Shown here: in pieces, positions 9,525-21,273 of the stretch
Position numbering within the stretch: the first letter of the stretch is position 1
How the letters are laid out: each line of letters starts with the position of its first letter
Origin: Streptococcus sp. Marseille-Q5986
Lineage (GTDB): Bacteria; Bacillota; Bacilli; Lactobacillales; Streptococcaceae
Assembly (NCBI RefSeq): GCF_946902915.1
Contig: NZ_CAMPPY010000013.1
Location: forward strand, 1-47,087
Reading direction: 5' to 3'
Length of the DNA stretch: 47,087 nt
Program-made: the position numbers and the translations under genes
The notes under the pieces: generated by a model
Told to the model about the DNA's origin: nothing
Databases searched by the model: none
Seen by the model: only the letters and a program-made list of their open reading frames with translations

Positions 9525-10163
9525 TTATTTACTGTTTCGAGCTTCTTCCAAAATCTTTTCAATCTTGGTCGTCAAAAGATCGATAGCGACTGTATTGCTG
9601 ACTCCCTCAGGAATGACGATGTCTGCATAACGCTTAGTCGGCTCGATAAACTGGTGGTACATAGGTTTGACCACATTTAAATACTGTTCAATAACGCTAT
9701 CAAGGCTACGGCCACGCTCTTCCATATCACGCTTGATACGACGAATAATGCGCACATCATCATCTGTATCCACAAAAATCTTGATATCCATCAAATCGCG
9801 CAGACGCTTGTCCTCCAAAACCAAAATTCCCTCAATGATAAAGACATCTTGAGGTTCTTGACGATAGGTCTTGCTGCTCCGTGTATGCGCTGTATAGTCA
9901 TAAGTAGGAATATCTACCGGACGCCCTGCCAACAATTCCTTAATTTGCTCGATCATCAAGTCTGTATCAAAAGCAAATGGATGGTCATAGTTGGTTTTGA
10001 CACGCTCTTCAAAGGTCAAATGAGACTGATCCTTGTAGTATGAATCGTGCTCAATCATGGAAATCTTTTCATCAGGGAAGTGCGATAAAATGGCTCTTGA
10101 AACACTAGTTTTACCACCACCAGAACCACCTGTCACTCCGATAATGATTGGTCTATTTTGCAT
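9525..10163 (-). CDS. udk: Uridine kinase
   Basis: Uridine/cytidine kinase phosphorylates uridine and cytidine to UMP and CMP in pyrimidine salvage, in the cytoplasm. The protein has 212 residues, the usual length. The P-loop reads [13 protein letters not shown] (about 9-21). The uridine-binding region has the family's [14 protein letters not shown] and IPTYDY motifs, and [10 protein letters not shown] follows. It is flanked by its own -10 box and a weak terminator, so it is probably monocistronic. Confidence 0.97.
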   Translation of the reverse strand: MQNRPIIIGVTGGSGGGKTSVSRAILSHFPDEKISMIEHDSYYKDQSHLTFEERVKTNYDHPFAFDTDLMIEQIKELLAGRPVDIPTYDYTAHTRSSKTYRQEPQDVFIIEGILVLEDKRLRDLMDIKIFVDTDDDVRIIRRIKRDMEERGRSLDSVIEQYLNVVKPMYHQFIEPTKRYADIVIPEGVSNTVAIDLLTTKIEKILEEARNSK

Positions 10164-10192
10164 GCTATCCTCCGTTTTTTTATCCGTCGTCT

Positions 10193-10198
10193 ATTCTA
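10193..10198 (-). promoter_or_regulatory. udk extended -10 box
   Basis: Minus strand TGTGATAGAAT: TGn plus TAGAAT, 29 bases before the udk ATG. The -35 is poor. Confidence 0.5.
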
Positions 10199-10272
10199 TC
10201 ACATTTTTTGCAAAATTTATAGTCTGATTTGGATAGTCTAGGGGAAACAACACTCCCTACACCTCAGTTATA

Positions 10273-11151
10273 CTAGCTAAAAACCTTCCTTGGCTTGTAG
10301 AGATTGCCTCGTTTTTCTAGAATAGCTAGCAATTGATCGCCTTCAAAAGCAGCCAATTCTTGGTCTGTTTGGTCGAGCTCAATAAAGCGACCAAAGCGCA
10401 CTTCTGTAGCATCTTCTGAACTTAGAAAAACTTTGACAAGATCACCTGTCCCAATCTCTAGAGGATGGAGAAAGTCTAATTGCCCATCCTCCACTTTTTC
10501 AGCAATTTCTTCCAAGGTAAGAGCATCCTCAAGTTGCAAACCTGCTGCACTAGTCCGTGTCAGATGTGACATATGAGCCGCATAACCCAGTTTTTCTCCT
10601 AAGTCAATCGATAATGTACGGATATAAGTCCCCTTGCTGCATTTCACACGAAAAGTAAAGCGTGCAAGATGACCCTCATAAGAAATCGGGCTTATCCGCT
10701 CAAACTGATAAATGGTCACCTGACGTTCTGGACGCTCCACTTCCTGACCAGCACGCGCATACTCATAGAGCTTGCGACCATTGACCTTGACAGCCGAATA
10801 CATAGGCGGAATTTGAGTAATAGGCCCAGTCAAGCTAGCAATCGCTTCATCGACAATCTTTTCATCCAGGGGCGACAAAACAGGTGTCTCTGCGACCACT
10901 TCCCCACTGGCATCCTCAGTCGTCGTTGAATAGCCAAGAGTGATTTCCCCCTCATAGACCTTGCCCTCATCCTGCATAAACTCGACCATACGTGTCGCCT
11001 TGCCAACCGCAATGGGCAAAACGCCCACTACATCCGGATCCAAGGACCCACCATGACCAATTTTCTTAGTTCCCAAAATCTTACGCAGTTTAAAAACCGC
11101 ATCATGCGAGGTCATCCCCGCTTCTTTTTTTAAGTTGATAATACCGTTCAT
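10273..11151 (-). CDS. truB: tRNA pseudouridine(55) synthase
   Basis: TruB converts U55 of the tRNA T-loop to pseudouridine. The protein has 292 residues. The N-terminal start [17 protein letters not shown] is typical, and the catalytic motif is [16 protein letters not shown] with the active Asp in the SLDPD stretch. The sequence [13 protein letters not shown] comes later, and there is a short C-terminal PUA-like extension. It starts ten bases after the DUF2130 gene and is probably co-transcribed with it. Many streptococci have ribF after truB; the next gene here is udk. Confidence 0.96.
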   Translation of the reverse strand: MNGIINLKKEAGMTSHDAVFKLRKILGTKKIGHGGSLDPDVVGVLPIAVGKATRMVEFMQDEGKVYEGEITLGYSTTTEDASGEVVAETPVLSPLDEKIVDEAIASLTGPITQIPPMYSAVKVNGRKLYEYARAGQEVERPERQVTIYQFERISPISYEGHLARFTFRVKCSKGTYIRTLSIDLGEKLGYAAHMSHLTRTSAAGLQLEDALTLEEIAEKVEDGQLDFLHPLEIGTGDLVKVFLSSEDATEVRFGRFIELDQTDQELAAFEGDQLLAILEKRGNLYKPRKVFS

Positions 11152-11161
11152 TTTTGCTTTC

Positions 11162-12436
11162 TCACTCCCCCTTCAACGCTTCGAACTTCGCCTTCATAGT
11201 TGGATTTTTTCGAGTCAATTTTTTAACAGAGACATCTTCCAATTTGTTGCTAGCTAGACGGAGTTGGTTTTCGGATGTGGTTAGGAACTTTTTGACCTCT
11301 TCCATACGCTTAATAGCCTTATCGATTTCATCGATAGCTTTAGCAAAGTTGGTCGAAGCTGAGTTGTAGTTCTTAGCAAAGGCTAGTTTAAAGGCGTCCA
11401 AATCTTCCTCAAAATGCGTAATATCGATATTTTGTTCACGGACAAGTGCCAACTCCTGCTTGTATTTAAGAGAATTAAGCGCCGCATTTCGCAAGAGCCC
11501 AATCAACTGAATAAAGAACTGTGGACGAACCACATACATCTTTTCATACTCGTGGCTAACATCAACAATCCCTGTGTTAAAGTAGGCATTATCTGCCTCA
11601 AGCATGGTCACCAAAACTGCATATTCACAGTTCTTCTCCCGACGGTCCTTGTCCAATTCCTTGTAGAAGTCTGCATTCTTACGCTTCTTCTCTGTTCCAT
11701 CCGCTTCGTTTTTCATCTCAAACATGATAGAAATGATTTCGACCTCATTTTCATCACATTCACGGAAGATAAAGTCCCCCTTAGACCCACGCGCAGAGAC
11801 CTTGTTATCCTTCTTAAAGTAGGCATTTGGAAAGGCAAAACTGCGGACCTTGTTAAACTCACTTTCCGCATACTGTTCCAGACTTTCCCCAATCGCTTTT
11901 GTAGATTGTTGACCTTTGAAATTCTTATAAAACTCGACTTGTTCGCTAGCTGCCTTGAGCTGGGCTTCGTAGTTTTGCTTAACAGAAGCCAAAGATAACT
12001 CATTTTCCTTTTCTTGCAAGAGGAGCTGATTTTTGACCTGATCTCGTTCTTTTTCTAGGTCAGAAAGGGTCTTTTGTAGTTGATTTTCATGTTCCAAACG
12101 CAAGGTCGCCAATTGGTTTTCCAAGGCCTGTACTTCCTTTTCCTTGACCAAGAGAGCCTGATGACTTGTTTGTTCAACCTCTTTCTTGGCTAACTCTTTC
12201 TCTGTATCAAACTTTTGAATTTGACTCTGCAATTGTGCAATTTCTTGATCCTTCTGAGCCAGTTTAGACTGTTGCTCATTCATGACCTTTTGCTCAGCCA
12301 AGACCAGTTCCTGCCTCATGCGATCGTGTAGTTCCTTATCAAACTCTGCCGTTCTCACTTGAGACAATAGTTTAGCATACTGGCTTTCATTTACTGTAAA
12401 GACTTCCCCACAGTTGGGACATTTGATTTCGTTCAT
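11162..12436 (-). CDS. DUF2130 family coiled-coil protein
   Basis: The 424-residue product is a DUF2130-type protein of unknown function. It begins with a CPNCG sequence (about 6-10) that looks like half of a zinc ribbon, continues as a long Glu/Gln/Lys-rich coiled coil (about 25-180), and ends in a globular domain. That domain contains [24 protein letters not shown], recalling nuclease-fold (PD-(D/E)XK-like) proteins such as RmuC; this comparison is my inference. No membrane segment or signal is seen. Its own extended -10 box lies 30 bases upstream, and truB follows closely. Confidence 0.8.
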   Translation of the reverse strand: MNEIKCPNCGEVFTVNESQYAKLLSQVRTAEFDKELHDRMRQELVLAEQKVMNEQQSKLAQKDQEIAQLQSQIQKFDTEKELAKKEVEQTSHQALLVKEKEVQALENQLATLRLEHENQLQKTLSDLEKERDQVKNQLLLQEKENELSLASVKQNYEAQLKAASEQVEFYKNFKGQQSTKAIGESLEQYAESEFNKVRSFAFPNAYFKKDNKVSARGSKGDFIFRECDENEVEIISIMFEMKNEADGTEKKRKNADFYKELDKDRREKNCEYAVLVTMLEADNAYFNTGIVDVSHEYEKMYVVRPQFFIQLIGLLRNAALNSLKYKQELALVREQNIDITHFEEDLDAFKLAFAKNYNSASTNFAKAIDEIDKAIKRMEEVKKFLTTSENQLRLASNKLEDVSVKKLTRKNPTMKAKFEALKGE

Positions 12437-12465
12437 TACATTCCTCTTTCTAGACTTCTGTAACC

Positions 12466-12471
12466 ATTATA
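12466..12471 (-). promoter_or_regulatory. Extended -10 box for the DUF2130-truB unit
   Basis: Minus strand CATGATATAAT: TGn plus TATAAT, 30 bases before the ATG, with no convincing -35. Confidence 0.55.
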
Positions 12472-12492
12472 TCATGCCTGAGGGAAAATCAA

Positions 12493-12518
12493 AAACAGTG
12501 AGTCAAAACCCACTGTTT
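12493..12518 (-). terminator. Terminator of the broken sulfhydrylase gene
   Basis: Minus strand AAACAGTG and CACTGTTT form an eight-base stem around a ten-base loop and are followed by Ts. It sits just after the stop at 12532. Confidence 0.75.
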
Positions 12519-12531
12519 ATCTTCTTTTACT

Positions 12532-13814
12532 TTAAATTTTTTCCAAGACCAAGCGCAAGTCTTCAATCAAATCTTCTACATTTCCAAGACCGATTGACAA
12601 ACGAATTTGGTTTGGTATGACACCTGCTGCTTCTAGGTCTTTTTCTGACAATTGACCGTGAGTGGTTGTTGCTGGATGAACAACAAGAGACTTGGCATCT
12701 GCCACGTTAGCAAGGTCTGAGAAGATTTCCAAATTATCAATCACCCTGCGGGCTTCTATTTCTCCACCTTTGACATGGAAGGTAAAGATTGAACCAACAC
12801 CTTTTGGCAAATATTTCTCAGCTAAGGCATGGTAAGGACTGTCAGCGAGTTTGGGATAATTTACCTTCTCTACCTTAGGATGGTTGACAAGAAAATCAAC
12901 AATTTTCTCTGCATTTTGCACGTGACGTTCCACACGAAGTGAAAGAGTTTCAAGTCCTTGGAGCAAGAGGAAGGCATTAAATGGAGACAAGGCTGCGCCT
13001 GTATCACGAAGCAATTGGACACGAACAGCGATAATAAAGGCTGCTGCACCCACATCTCGAGTATAGCTTAAGTTATGATAACTTGGGTTCTCCTCAACAA
13101 ATTGAGGGAATTTCCCTGATGCTTCCCAATCAAAACGACCGCTATCGACAATCACTCCTCCAATAGTCGTACCGTACCCACCGATAAACTTAGTTGCTGA
13201 GTGAATGGTAATATCTACACCGTGAGAAAATACGTTTATCAAGAGTAAGGTGTAGCAAAGGTGTTATCAGAAACGAGAGGAATCTGGTGTTTATGCGCAA
13301 TTTCGGCCAGTTTTTCTAAGTCAGGAATGTTAATCAAGGGATTCCCCAAGGTTTCAATCAAGACAAGCTTGGTATTGTCACCGATAGCTGCTTCCACTTC
13401 TTCCAAATTATCCACATCAACAAAGGTTGTTGTGATGCCATAACGAGGAAGGGTTTTCTTCAAGAGGTTCAAGGTCCCACCCTAAATAGTTGAGGATGCT
13501 ACTACATGGTCACCAGCATGGGCAAGCGCCAAAATCGTATAAGTCACTGCGGCCATACCTGATGCTGTTGCTAGCGCTCTAACACCACCTTCTAGAGCAG
13601 TGATTCTTTCTTCAAAGGCTGCTGTTGTAGGATTTGTGATACGAGTATAAATGTTCCCTGGTTTTCTCAAGACAAACAGATCTGCACCTTCCTGCGTGTC
13701 ATCAAAAACAAAGGATGTTGTTTGATAAATCGGTACTGCACGAGACTTTATAGCCGGATCAACTACCTGCCCAGCATGTAATTGTAGAGTTTCAAATTTA
13801 AAATCACGAGTCAT
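12532..13814 (-). pseudogene. Broken O-acetylhomoserine sulfhydrylase-like PLP enzyme
   Basis: When whole, this is a Cys/Met-metabolism PLP enzyme of about 427 residues, of the O-acetylhomoserine (thiol)-lyase type. It would make homocysteine from O-acetylhomoserine and sulfide. The N-terminal part ([15 protein letters not shown]) runs to VVASSTI and meets an in-frame TAG at 13482-13484, where relatives have Tyr (STIYGGT). The frame continues to NTFATPY, where a frameshift at about 13240-13245 moves it to the frame carrying HSATKFIGG, with the PLP-binding Lys. The last part is open to 12532. Two separate lesions make a functional product unlikely unless the sequence has errors. Confidence 0.85.
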
Positions 13815-13845
13815 AAGACAACCTCCAAATTACTTCATTACGGAT

Positions 13846-13875
13846 ATTGTACCATCTTGGGCTAGTCTTTTCCAA
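13846..13875 (-). promoter_or_regulatory. Promoter of the broken sulfhydrylase gene
   Basis: Minus strand TTGGAA, 18 bases, TACAAT with a TGG extension. It lies about 31 bases before the ATG at 13814, with GGAGG in between. The leader is too short for a T-box or S-box. Confidence 0.6.
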
Positions 13876-13934
13876 TATCAGTTTTCTATATTTTGATATA
13901 AGGAACAACTATGACTAGTCTTACACATCAAACA

Positions 13935-13957
13935 AAAAAGCACGAATCAATCGTGCT
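13935..13957 (-). terminator. Terminator of the formate/nitrite channel gene
   Basis: Minus strand AGCACGA and TCGTGCT pair perfectly around a five-base loop, followed by six Ts. Confidence 0.8.
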
Positions 13958-13964
13958 CATTTTC

Positions 13965-14761
13965 TTAATCTACATAATTATCTTCGTTTTTATTGAGGAA
14001 GGCATATGGAAGACCCATCAAGAGACCTCCTCCGATAAAGTTTCCGACAAAGGTTACACCCCAGTGACGAAGAATATTAGGAATGTCAAAGTTAGCAATA
14101 GAATCAGCAGCAACACTGAACTTAACAATCACAAAAGAAGCAAAATTCGCAGCAATGTGTCCGTTTGTTAAGAATACAAACATGTAAATTGCTGATAAGA
14201 CAAGCCAAAGTTTGGTGCCACCGTCTTTCACCAAAACAAATGAAAGAATGGCAATGTTTACAAAGATATTGGCTAAAATACCTTCAAGCAAGACAAACTC
14301 ATTAGAACGGCCTAACTTCATCTCTACAACCCCTGAAATGAAGCTATCATGTGTTAGATTTGCATAGGCTGCTGCTGAGTGGGCAAAGCCCCAACCTGCT
14401 ATCAAAGCTCCGATAAAATTGAACAAGGTACAGCACAGTAAAATCTCAGCTGTTTTTCTCCAAGAAATTTTTTTCAAGAAACTACCAGCAGTCAAAAACA
14501 TCATTTTTGAAGTTACCAACTCAGCATTCAAGAAAACAATGTAGGCCGCTCCCCAAGCAAAAACGAATGGAAAGAGGAAACGTCCGCTACTTGGTGCGAT
14601 TTTATTAATCAAGTCAGCGCCAACTGCACCTGCAGTCGCACTAAATGTTAAAAAGGAACCTGCAAACATGGAATGAATAGTATACTTAAATTTGCTTTGG
14701 CTATAAAGACTTTCTTCTTACAAGCAAATTCAATCTTTGAAATAAACTCTGGAGAATCCAT
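13965..14761 (-). pseudogene. Frameshifted formate/nitrite channel gene
   Basis: This is an FNT-family (FocA/NirC-like) membrane channel for small anions. The open part (14669-13965, 234 residues) has about six hydrophobic segments and family patches such as GAVGADLINKI, NAELVTSKMM and FLTNGHIAANF. The original start is the ATG at 14761, with GGAG six bases before it, giving MDSPEFISKIEFACKK. That frame fails at about 14680-14695, and SKFKYTIHSMFAG continues one frame over. The span of 797 bases is not a multiple of three. An internal ATG at 14669 could give a shortened protein that lacks the first helix region. Confidence 0.75.
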
Positions 14762-14921
14762 AAAATACTCCTAAACTTTTATTTGTGATAATTATAGCAT
14801 ATTTTTTGTTTTCCAGAAAGCGTTTTCTACAAGAATCTAAAAATTTTCTTGCAACTATTTCACATATAATATTCCTTATCCTTTCGTTTAAAGCTTTTCC
14901 AACATCTACTTTTCTTCATAT

Positions 14922-14957
14922 AAAAACCAGTGAAACAAATAGTTTCACTGGTTTTTT
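14922..14957 (-). terminator. Terminator of gyrA-srtA
   Basis: Minus strand AAAACCAGTGAAAC pairs with GTTTCACTGGTTTT around a short loop, with flanking T runs. It lies just after the srtA stop. Confidence 0.9.
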
Positions 14958-14962
14958 CAAAC

Positions 14963-15709
14963 TTAATAACGTTGTCTATACGGTTGATTAAAGGCCTTCA
15001 AAATATCCTCAGAAGTCTCTGAATAAGCTTTTGATTCTTTAAAAATCCCCTTAACAATTATACGCTCAGTCTCATTATAATCAACACACGTAACCAAAGT
15101 AATCTCCTTTACTCCATCACGATCTTCGATTTCATCTACTCGGTCCGGGGTGACGTGTTTAACTTCCGTAATCTCATAAGTATAAACCTTATCCTTATCG
15201 GTCAGGTAAATTTTCATACCCGCTTTAGCGTTAACTAAAGGTGAGAAGAGCATTTGACTGGCATTTTCAACAGTAAAGATATGGTGACTCGCTAGAGAAT
15301 AGTTGCCTTCTCCCATTTTTTGGTCTGGTTTCATAGTTCCTGCTCCGTAGAACAAGTTTACATTATCTAACCCTTTGAAAATCGGCAAGTTAATCTCCAC
15401 TTCGGGAATAGCAATTCCTCCAATAACAGGAAGTTTCTGGGTATCCCACTGAGCGGCTAGAACTGCTTCAGATGAAATAGATTTAACCGAATCAAAATCA
15501 AAATTTCCTTCTGTTTTGAGATTTTCATCTATATTTTCTTTAGTAACCTGATTGACTTGGTACTTATTGGTATTCCATACTATAAAGAGATCTCGAATCT
15601 TTGAATTAAAAATCAAAGCTAAGGATAAAAGAATTAAGAAAACCGCTAAAATATTGAGAAATAGATTCCTACGCTTATTCTTCTTACTTTTCGTTTTTTT
15701 ATGAGACAT
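14963..15709 (-). CDS. srtA: Sortase A
   Basis: SrtA is a membrane-anchored transpeptidase that cuts LPXTG proteins between Thr and Gly and links them to lipid II. It has 248 residues. The N-terminus is basic (1-15), followed by one membrane segment at about 16-36. The catalytic residues are His142 (SLASHHIF), Cys208 (TLVTC) and Arg216 (NETERIIV), the same numbers as in S. pyogenes SrtA. Its ATG overlaps the gyrA TAA by one base (TAATG), so translation is coupled to gyrA. The LPNTG protein at 42441-47027 is an expected substrate. Confidence 0.97.
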   Translation of the reverse strand: MSHKKTKSKKNKRRNLFLNILAVFLILLSLALIFNSKIRDLFIVWNTNKYQVNQVTKENIDENLKTEGNFDFDSVKSISSEAVLAAQWDTQKLPVIGGIAIPEVEINLPIFKGLDNVNLFYGAGTMKPDQKMGEGNYSLASHHIFTVENASQMLFSPLVNAKAGMKIYLTDKDKVYTYEITEVKHVTPDRVDEIEDRDGVKEITLVTCVDYNETERIIVKGIFKESKAYSETSEDILKAFNQPYRQRY

Positions 15710-18177
15710 TATACTTTCCCTTCTGTTTCGTTTTCAGTCCCAACTTCTTCTTTTTCTACCGCAGCAACTGTTGTAAAGGTTACAATCTTAGCATCCTGGT
15801 CTAGACGCATCACCTTAACTCCCATAGTTGAGCGTCCTGTTTGTGAAATATTGGCAACGTTTGTTCGAATCATGACACCTGTATCCGTGATAATCATCAG
15901 GTCTTCATCTCCTTTAACAGTGAGGAGACCTGCAAGAGGGCCATTCTTCTCAGCAACATTGGCTGTCTTCATCCCTTTACCACCACGACCTTTTGTTGGG
16001 TATTCAGTTGCAACTGTGCGTTTCCCATATCCTTTTTCAGTGATGATAAGGACCTCGTCCTGATCAGTGATGACACTAGCACCAGCTACAGTATCTCCTT
16101 CACGAAGGTTAACTCCTCGAACACCTGTCGCGATACGGCTCATGCCACGAACGACTGATTGATTAAAGCGAACGGCATAACCAAACTTGGTACCAATGAT
16201 GATATCTGTGTCTTCTTCTGTCAGCAAGACGTTAATCAGTTCATCTTCATCCTTTAGATTCAAAGCCTTAAGTCCATTTTGACGAATATTAGCAAATTCT
16301 TTAACACTGGTTCGTTTCACGATACCGTGACGGGTTGTGAAGAAGAGATGGGCGTCATCACTACGTTCAGATTTAACATTAATGATGGTTTGTATCCTCT
16401 CCCCTTCATCCAGCTTCAAAAGATTGACAACCGGCAATCCCTTGGCTGTGCGACCGTATTCAGGAATTTCATAACCTTTTAGTCGGTATACACGGCCCTT
16501 ATTGGTAAAGAAGAGCAAATGATCATGGGTGCTGGTTGAAACCAACTCACGTACAAAGTCATCATCCTTAACTCCCGTACCTTGGACTCCACGACCACCA
16601 CGTTTTTGAGCAGTAAATTCACCTTGGTCCAAACGTTTGATATAGCCCTTGTTAGAAAGAGTGATTAAGACATCCGATTCCTCAATCAAATCTTCGTCTT
16701 CAAGTGTCAAGACTTCTCCGACCATTAACTCGGTACGACGTTTGTCACCAAATTTACGTTTTACTTCATCTAATTCATCTTTTATGATTTGCACTACGCG
16801 TTCTGGTTTAGCAAGAATATCGGTCAAGTCTGCAATCAAGGCAATCAATTCATCATATTCAGACTGAATCTTATCGCGTTCCAATCCTGTCAAACGGCGA
16901 AGACGCATATCAAGGATAGCCTGACTTTGGCGTTCAGAAAGTTTGAACTTACTCATCAACTCAGCTTGTGCTTCCGCATCCGTTTCACTAGCACGGATGA
17001 TACGGATCACTTCATCGATATAATCTAGCGCGATTAAAAGGCCTTCTAAAATGTGCGCACGCGCCTCTGCTTTTTCCTTGTCAAAACGAGTACGGCGAAC
17101 AACCACTTCTTTTTGGTGCTCGATATAAGCACCCAAAATTTGGCGAAGAGATAAGATTTTTGGTACGCCATTTTGAATAGCAAGCATATTGAAACCAAAG
17201 TTGGTTTGCATCTGCGTCATCTTGAAGAGGTTATTGAGGATGACATTTGCAGAAGCATCACGCTTCACTTCGATAATAAAGCGAACGCCTTCGCGATTGG
17301 ACTCATCACGTACAGCTGTAATTCCCTCAATTCGTTTTTCCTGAACCAAGCGAACAATATGCTCATGCACCTTGGTTTTATTGACCATATAAGGAAATTC
17401 TGTTACAACGATGCGCTCACGACCAGTCTTAGTCTCTTCAATTTCAGTACGAGAACGAAGGACAATAGAACCTTTACCTGTTTCATAAGCCTTATGAATG
17501 CCTGATTTCCCCATGACAAGGGCACCAGTTGGAAAATCTGGACCGGGTAAAACTTCCATCAAATCCCTAGTAGTTACTTCAGGATTGTCCATGACCAACT
17601 TCACCGCATCAATGGTTTCACCCAGGTTGTGAGGTGGGATATTGGTTGCCATTCCAACAGCGATACCAGTTGCCCCATTGACCAAAAGGTTTGGAAAACG
17701 AGCTGGCAAGACCAAGGGCTCACGCTCATTGGCATCGTAGTTGTCTACGAAATCAACTGTATTTTTATTGATGTCACGAAGCATTTCAAGAGCAATCTTG
17801 CTCATACGTGCTTCTGTGTAACGCTGTGCGGCGGCACCATCCCCGTCCATGGAACCAAAATTTCCATGTCCATCGACAAGCATGTAACGGTAACTCCACC
17901 ACTGAGCCATACGAACCATGGCTTCATAAATAGAGGAATCTCCGTGCGGGTGGTATTTACCCATAACATCCCCTGTAATACGGGCTGATTTTTTATGAGG
18001 TTTGTCTGGTGTAACACCTAGTTCATTCATTCCGTAAAGAATACGACGATGAACAGGCTTTAGACCGTCTCGAACATCAGGAAGAGCCCGTGCAACGATA
18101 ACACTCATGGCGTAATCGATAAAGCTGGTCTTCATCTCCTTTGTCAGATTGACATTCACTAAATTTCTATCCTGCAT
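15709..18177 (-). CDS. gyrA: DNA gyrase subunit A
   Basis: GyrA is the breakage-reunion subunit of gyrase; with GyrB it introduces negative supercoils. The protein has 822 residues. The active Tyr120 lies in [11 protein letters not shown]. The quinolone-resistance region reads [14 protein letters not shown], so the residues at the usual pneumococcal resistance sites are wild-type Ser81 and Glu85. The C-terminal beta-pinwheel repeats include [10 protein letters not shown], the GyrA box. It is the first gene of a two-gene unit with srtA. Confidence 0.98.
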   Translation of the reverse strand: MQDRNLVNVNLTKEMKTSFIDYAMSVIVARALPDVRDGLKPVHRRILYGMNELGVTPDKPHKKSARITGDVMGKYHPHGDSSIYEAMVRMAQWWSYRYMLVDGHGNFGSMDGDGAAAQRYTEARMSKIALEMLRDINKNTVDFVDNYDANEREPLVLPARFPNLLVNGATGIAVGMATNIPPHNLGETIDAVKLVMDNPEVTTRDLMEVLPGPDFPTGALVMGKSGIHKAYETGKGSIVLRSRTEIEETKTGRERIVVTEFPYMVNKTKVHEHIVRLVQEKRIEGITAVRDESNREGVRFIIEVKRDASANVILNNLFKMTQMQTNFGFNMLAIQNGVPKILSLRQILGAYIEHQKEVVVRRTRFDKEKAEARAHILEGLLIALDYIDEVIRIIRASETDAEAQAELMSKFKLSERQSQAILDMRLRRLTGLERDKIQSEYDELIALIADLTDILAKPERVVQIIKDELDEVKRKFGDKRRTELMVGEVLTLEDEDLIEESDVLITLSNKGYIKRLDQGEFTAQKRGGRGVQGTGVKDDDFVRELVSTSTHDHLLFFTNKGRVYRLKGYEIPEYGRTAKGLPVVNLLKLDEGERIQTIINVKSERSDDAHLFFTTRHGIVKRTSVKEFANIRQNGLKALNLKDEDELINVLLTEEDTDIIIGTKFGYAVRFNQSVVRGMSRIATGVRGVNLREGDTVAGASVITDQDEVLIITEKGYGKRTVATEYPTKGRGGKGMKTANVAEKNGPLAGLLTVKGDEDLMIITDTGVMIRTNVANISQTGRSTMGVKVMRLDQDAKIVTFTTVAAVEKEEVGTENETEGKV

Positions 18178-18214
18178 TCATAAATGCCTCATTTCACTAT
18201 TAGTAATTAAATAT

Positions 18215-18220
18215 ATTATA
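18215..18220 (-). promoter_or_regulatory. gyrA extended -10 box
   Basis: Minus strand TATGGTATAAT: TGn plus TATAAT about 37 bases before the gyrA ATG. The -35 position reads CTGAAA, weak. It diverges from the ldh promoter. Confidence 0.6.
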
Positions 18221-18292
18221 CCATAATTTGTCCTTCATTTCAGTCTTTGAAAATCACTAAAACGTTTACATCAATAACTGAATAGAATATTC

Positions 18293-18321
18293 GTGACAAA
18301 GTTTTTTAAAAGTGATAGAAT
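18293..18321 (+). promoter_or_regulatory. ldh promoter
   Basis: GTGACA, 17 bases, TAGAAT, with a TGA extension before the -10. AAGGAG at 18353-18358 precedes the ATG at 18370 by 11 bases. An AAAACGTTTACA sequence about 25 bases upstream resembles half of a catabolite (cre) site but matches poorly. Confidence 0.75.
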
Positions 18322-18366
18322 GAAAGTGTCTGGGGATTCCCCTAAAAAAATGAAGGAGATGTTTAG

Positions 18367-19356
<990 letters not shown>

Positions 19357-21009
19357 ATCGAGTAGGGGATAATCTCTAGCCCCTCTCACACCACCGTACG
19401 TGCCGTTCGGCATACGGCGGTTCAACTAACTTTTAACGCATGTCGTTCAAGGTAATAATCCAAACACGAACCAGTCCACGTTTTTCAAGGACTGGTTTTG
19501 ATATAGCACGCTTAAGTACCGACTTCTGAGCTACTAATTGATAGTGGTCGCCCCAGCCAGATACCTTATCTGCTATCCATTTAGGAACTCCTAACTTAAG
19601 CAATCCCCACAATCGTCTAGATTTCTTCTTCCATTGCTTCTAAATAATCACTAGTAGGCGAGTACGCAAGCGTTCATCTATGCTAGTGACTATACTTTTC
19701 ATATTTCTCAATGAGAAATAGTTTATCCATCCTCGAATGGACAAATTCAGTTGCTCAATACGTCTTGTTAGGTCTATACTCCATTTCCTCTGTGTTAGTT
19801 TCTTCAATTTAAGCTTAAATCTCCGAACACTATCTTGATGTGGACGACTTTTCCAATCATCTGATGATTTCCAGAACCCAAAACCTAGATATTTCAACTC
19901 TCTTGGTCTAGTAATCTTAGTCTTGGTCATGTTTACTTTCAAACCTAGCCGTTTCTCAATAAAACGACTGACTGAATACATCACACGCTTAGCGGAGGCC
20001 TCGCTTCCGACCGTAATCACACAATCATCTGCGTAGCGCACAAATCGAAGTCCCCTCTTTTCTAATTCCTTGTCCAATTCATTCAGCATGATATTGGATA
20101 AGAGAGGAGATAAATTTCCTCCCTGTGGCGTGCCAACTAGCGTTTTATGACGCTGACCTTTAATGATAACACCTGAATGAAGATACTTACGAATCAAGGA
20201 TTCCGTATCTCCGTCTTCGATAATGTTATGTACTAAGGACATCAATCTATCTTGAGGAACCGTATCGAAAAATTTCTCTAGGTCTATATCCACTCATAGC
20301 CGTCATTTAAGTACTCTAAGAGCTTTATGATGGCTTTTTCACATGACCTATTTGGTCTGAAACCATAACTCGCATCTGAGAAAGGGGGTTCACAAATGGG
20401 GCTAATGACTTGGACAATGGCCTGTTGAATCATTCTATCCATAGCTGTTGGAATTCCTAGTTGACGGATGCCTCCGTTTGGTTTAGGAATCTCAACTCTG
20501 AGAACTGGTTGAGGCTTATATTTTCTCTGTTTTATCAGTTCCTTAGTCAGGCGCCAGTTTTGTTTGAGATAATTATCCATCTCTTCGATAGTCATTCCAT
20601 CAATCCCAGCTGAGCCTTTATTGGATTTTACTTGATGGTAGGCTTCCAGCATATTTTCGCATGATAATATCTTATCTAGCAATTTTGACATGTGCGTATT
20701 CCTTTCTTGTGTTGGTGCCTGAGGGACATCTTATATTGGTGAACCTTCATCTAGTCAATACGTGATAGAGTCCAGTTCTATCAGACCGTTCGTTTTACAG
20801 ACGCAAGTGAAGTAGGATTACTTCGATCTGTCGTTTTCTCTCTCTAGCGACAGACCTCAAACAGTCTCTCCCCAAACTGTTTGAGTATTCTCCCCTTCAC
20901 TCTACCTCTATTATAGAGGTTTCTTCACTACTATGGGCTCGACTGACTTCTCATGATTCGTTGTTACTACGCTTTCAGCGCTCATGAGACCTCACGGGAT
21001 AAGTCGTAC
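19357..21009 (-). mobile_element. Group II intron, probably subclass IIC
   Basis: The intron lies on the minus strand. Its 5' end near 21009 reads GTACGACTTATCC, one base off the GUGYG consensus, and comes straight after a terminator hairpin. Its 3' end at about 19357 carries a domain V candidate (about 19379-19425): GAACCGCCGTATGCC, loop GAAC, then GGCACGTACGGTGGT. A short domain VI follows, ending CTCGAT. Domains I-III fill 20692-21009. It encodes a reverse transcriptase (19422-20691), now broken. Insertion behind a terminator stem on the intron's own strand is the known habit of group IIC introns. The boundaries are my estimate to within a few bases. Confidence 0.8.
19422..20691 (-). pseudogene. 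Broken intron reverse transcriptase/maturase
   Basis: This is the LtrA-type protein of the intron, which splices its RNA and copies it into DNA. The RT domain is recognisable: IDGMTIEEMDNYL, YGFRPNRSCEKAI, TPQGGNLSPLLSNIMLNELD and the catalytic FVRYADDCV. Three lesions are visible. First, near 20283-20290 the frame shifts between DGYEW and VDIDLEKFFD, fitting loss of about seven bases. Second, a TAG at about 19640 replaces a codon, probably Trp, before KQWKKKSRRLWG. Third, near 19470 a one-base loss hides the usual end (LDYYLERHALKVS). The protein is almost certainly inactive; the RNA could still be mobilised in trans by a related intact protein. Confidence 0.85.
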
Positions 21010-21016
21010 ATAAAAG

Positions 21017-21050
21017 AAGGTTCTCAAATATGGGAACCTTTTTTCTTTTA
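21017..21050 (+). terminator. Displaced bidirectional ldh terminator
   Basis: AAGGTTCTC and GGGAACCTT pair (one G-T) around a six-base loop, followed on the plus strand by TTTTTCTTTT. It would follow the ldh stop directly if the intron were removed. On the minus strand it is the hairpin behind which the intron sits. From here to 21216 I see nothing else. Confidence 0.8.
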
Positions 21051-21216
21051 CTGTAAAGGCTTAAATCCTATTTTTCAAAAGACTACTTCTCAGAAGTTAT
21101 ATATCATATCAAAGACTCAATTGAAAAACACTTAAATTTATACATATATAACTAAGGGAATGAAATCAACCGTGGCAGATGTCATGGAAAAGTATTAGTT
21201 CTTGCCCCCTATACAC

Positions 21217-21264
21217 AAAAAAGCCTACTGACCAAGCTAGAAAGCTTGATACAATAGGCTTTTT
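21217..21264 (-). terminator. Terminator of hup
   Basis: AAAAAGCCTA and TAGGCTTTTT form the outer stem, and CAAGCT / AAGCTTG an inner stem. It lies nine bases after the hup stop. Confidence 0.85.
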
Positions 21265-21273
21265 CTAAATTCA

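Noticed and set aside
13815..13910. Possible methionine riboswitch or T-box before the sulfhydrylase-like gene
   Set aside because: The promoter lies only about 31 bases before the ATG, leaving no room for such a leader.
18255..18271. Catabolite (cre) site upstream of ldh
   Set aside because: AAAACGTTTACA matches only part of the consensus and lies well upstream of the -35.
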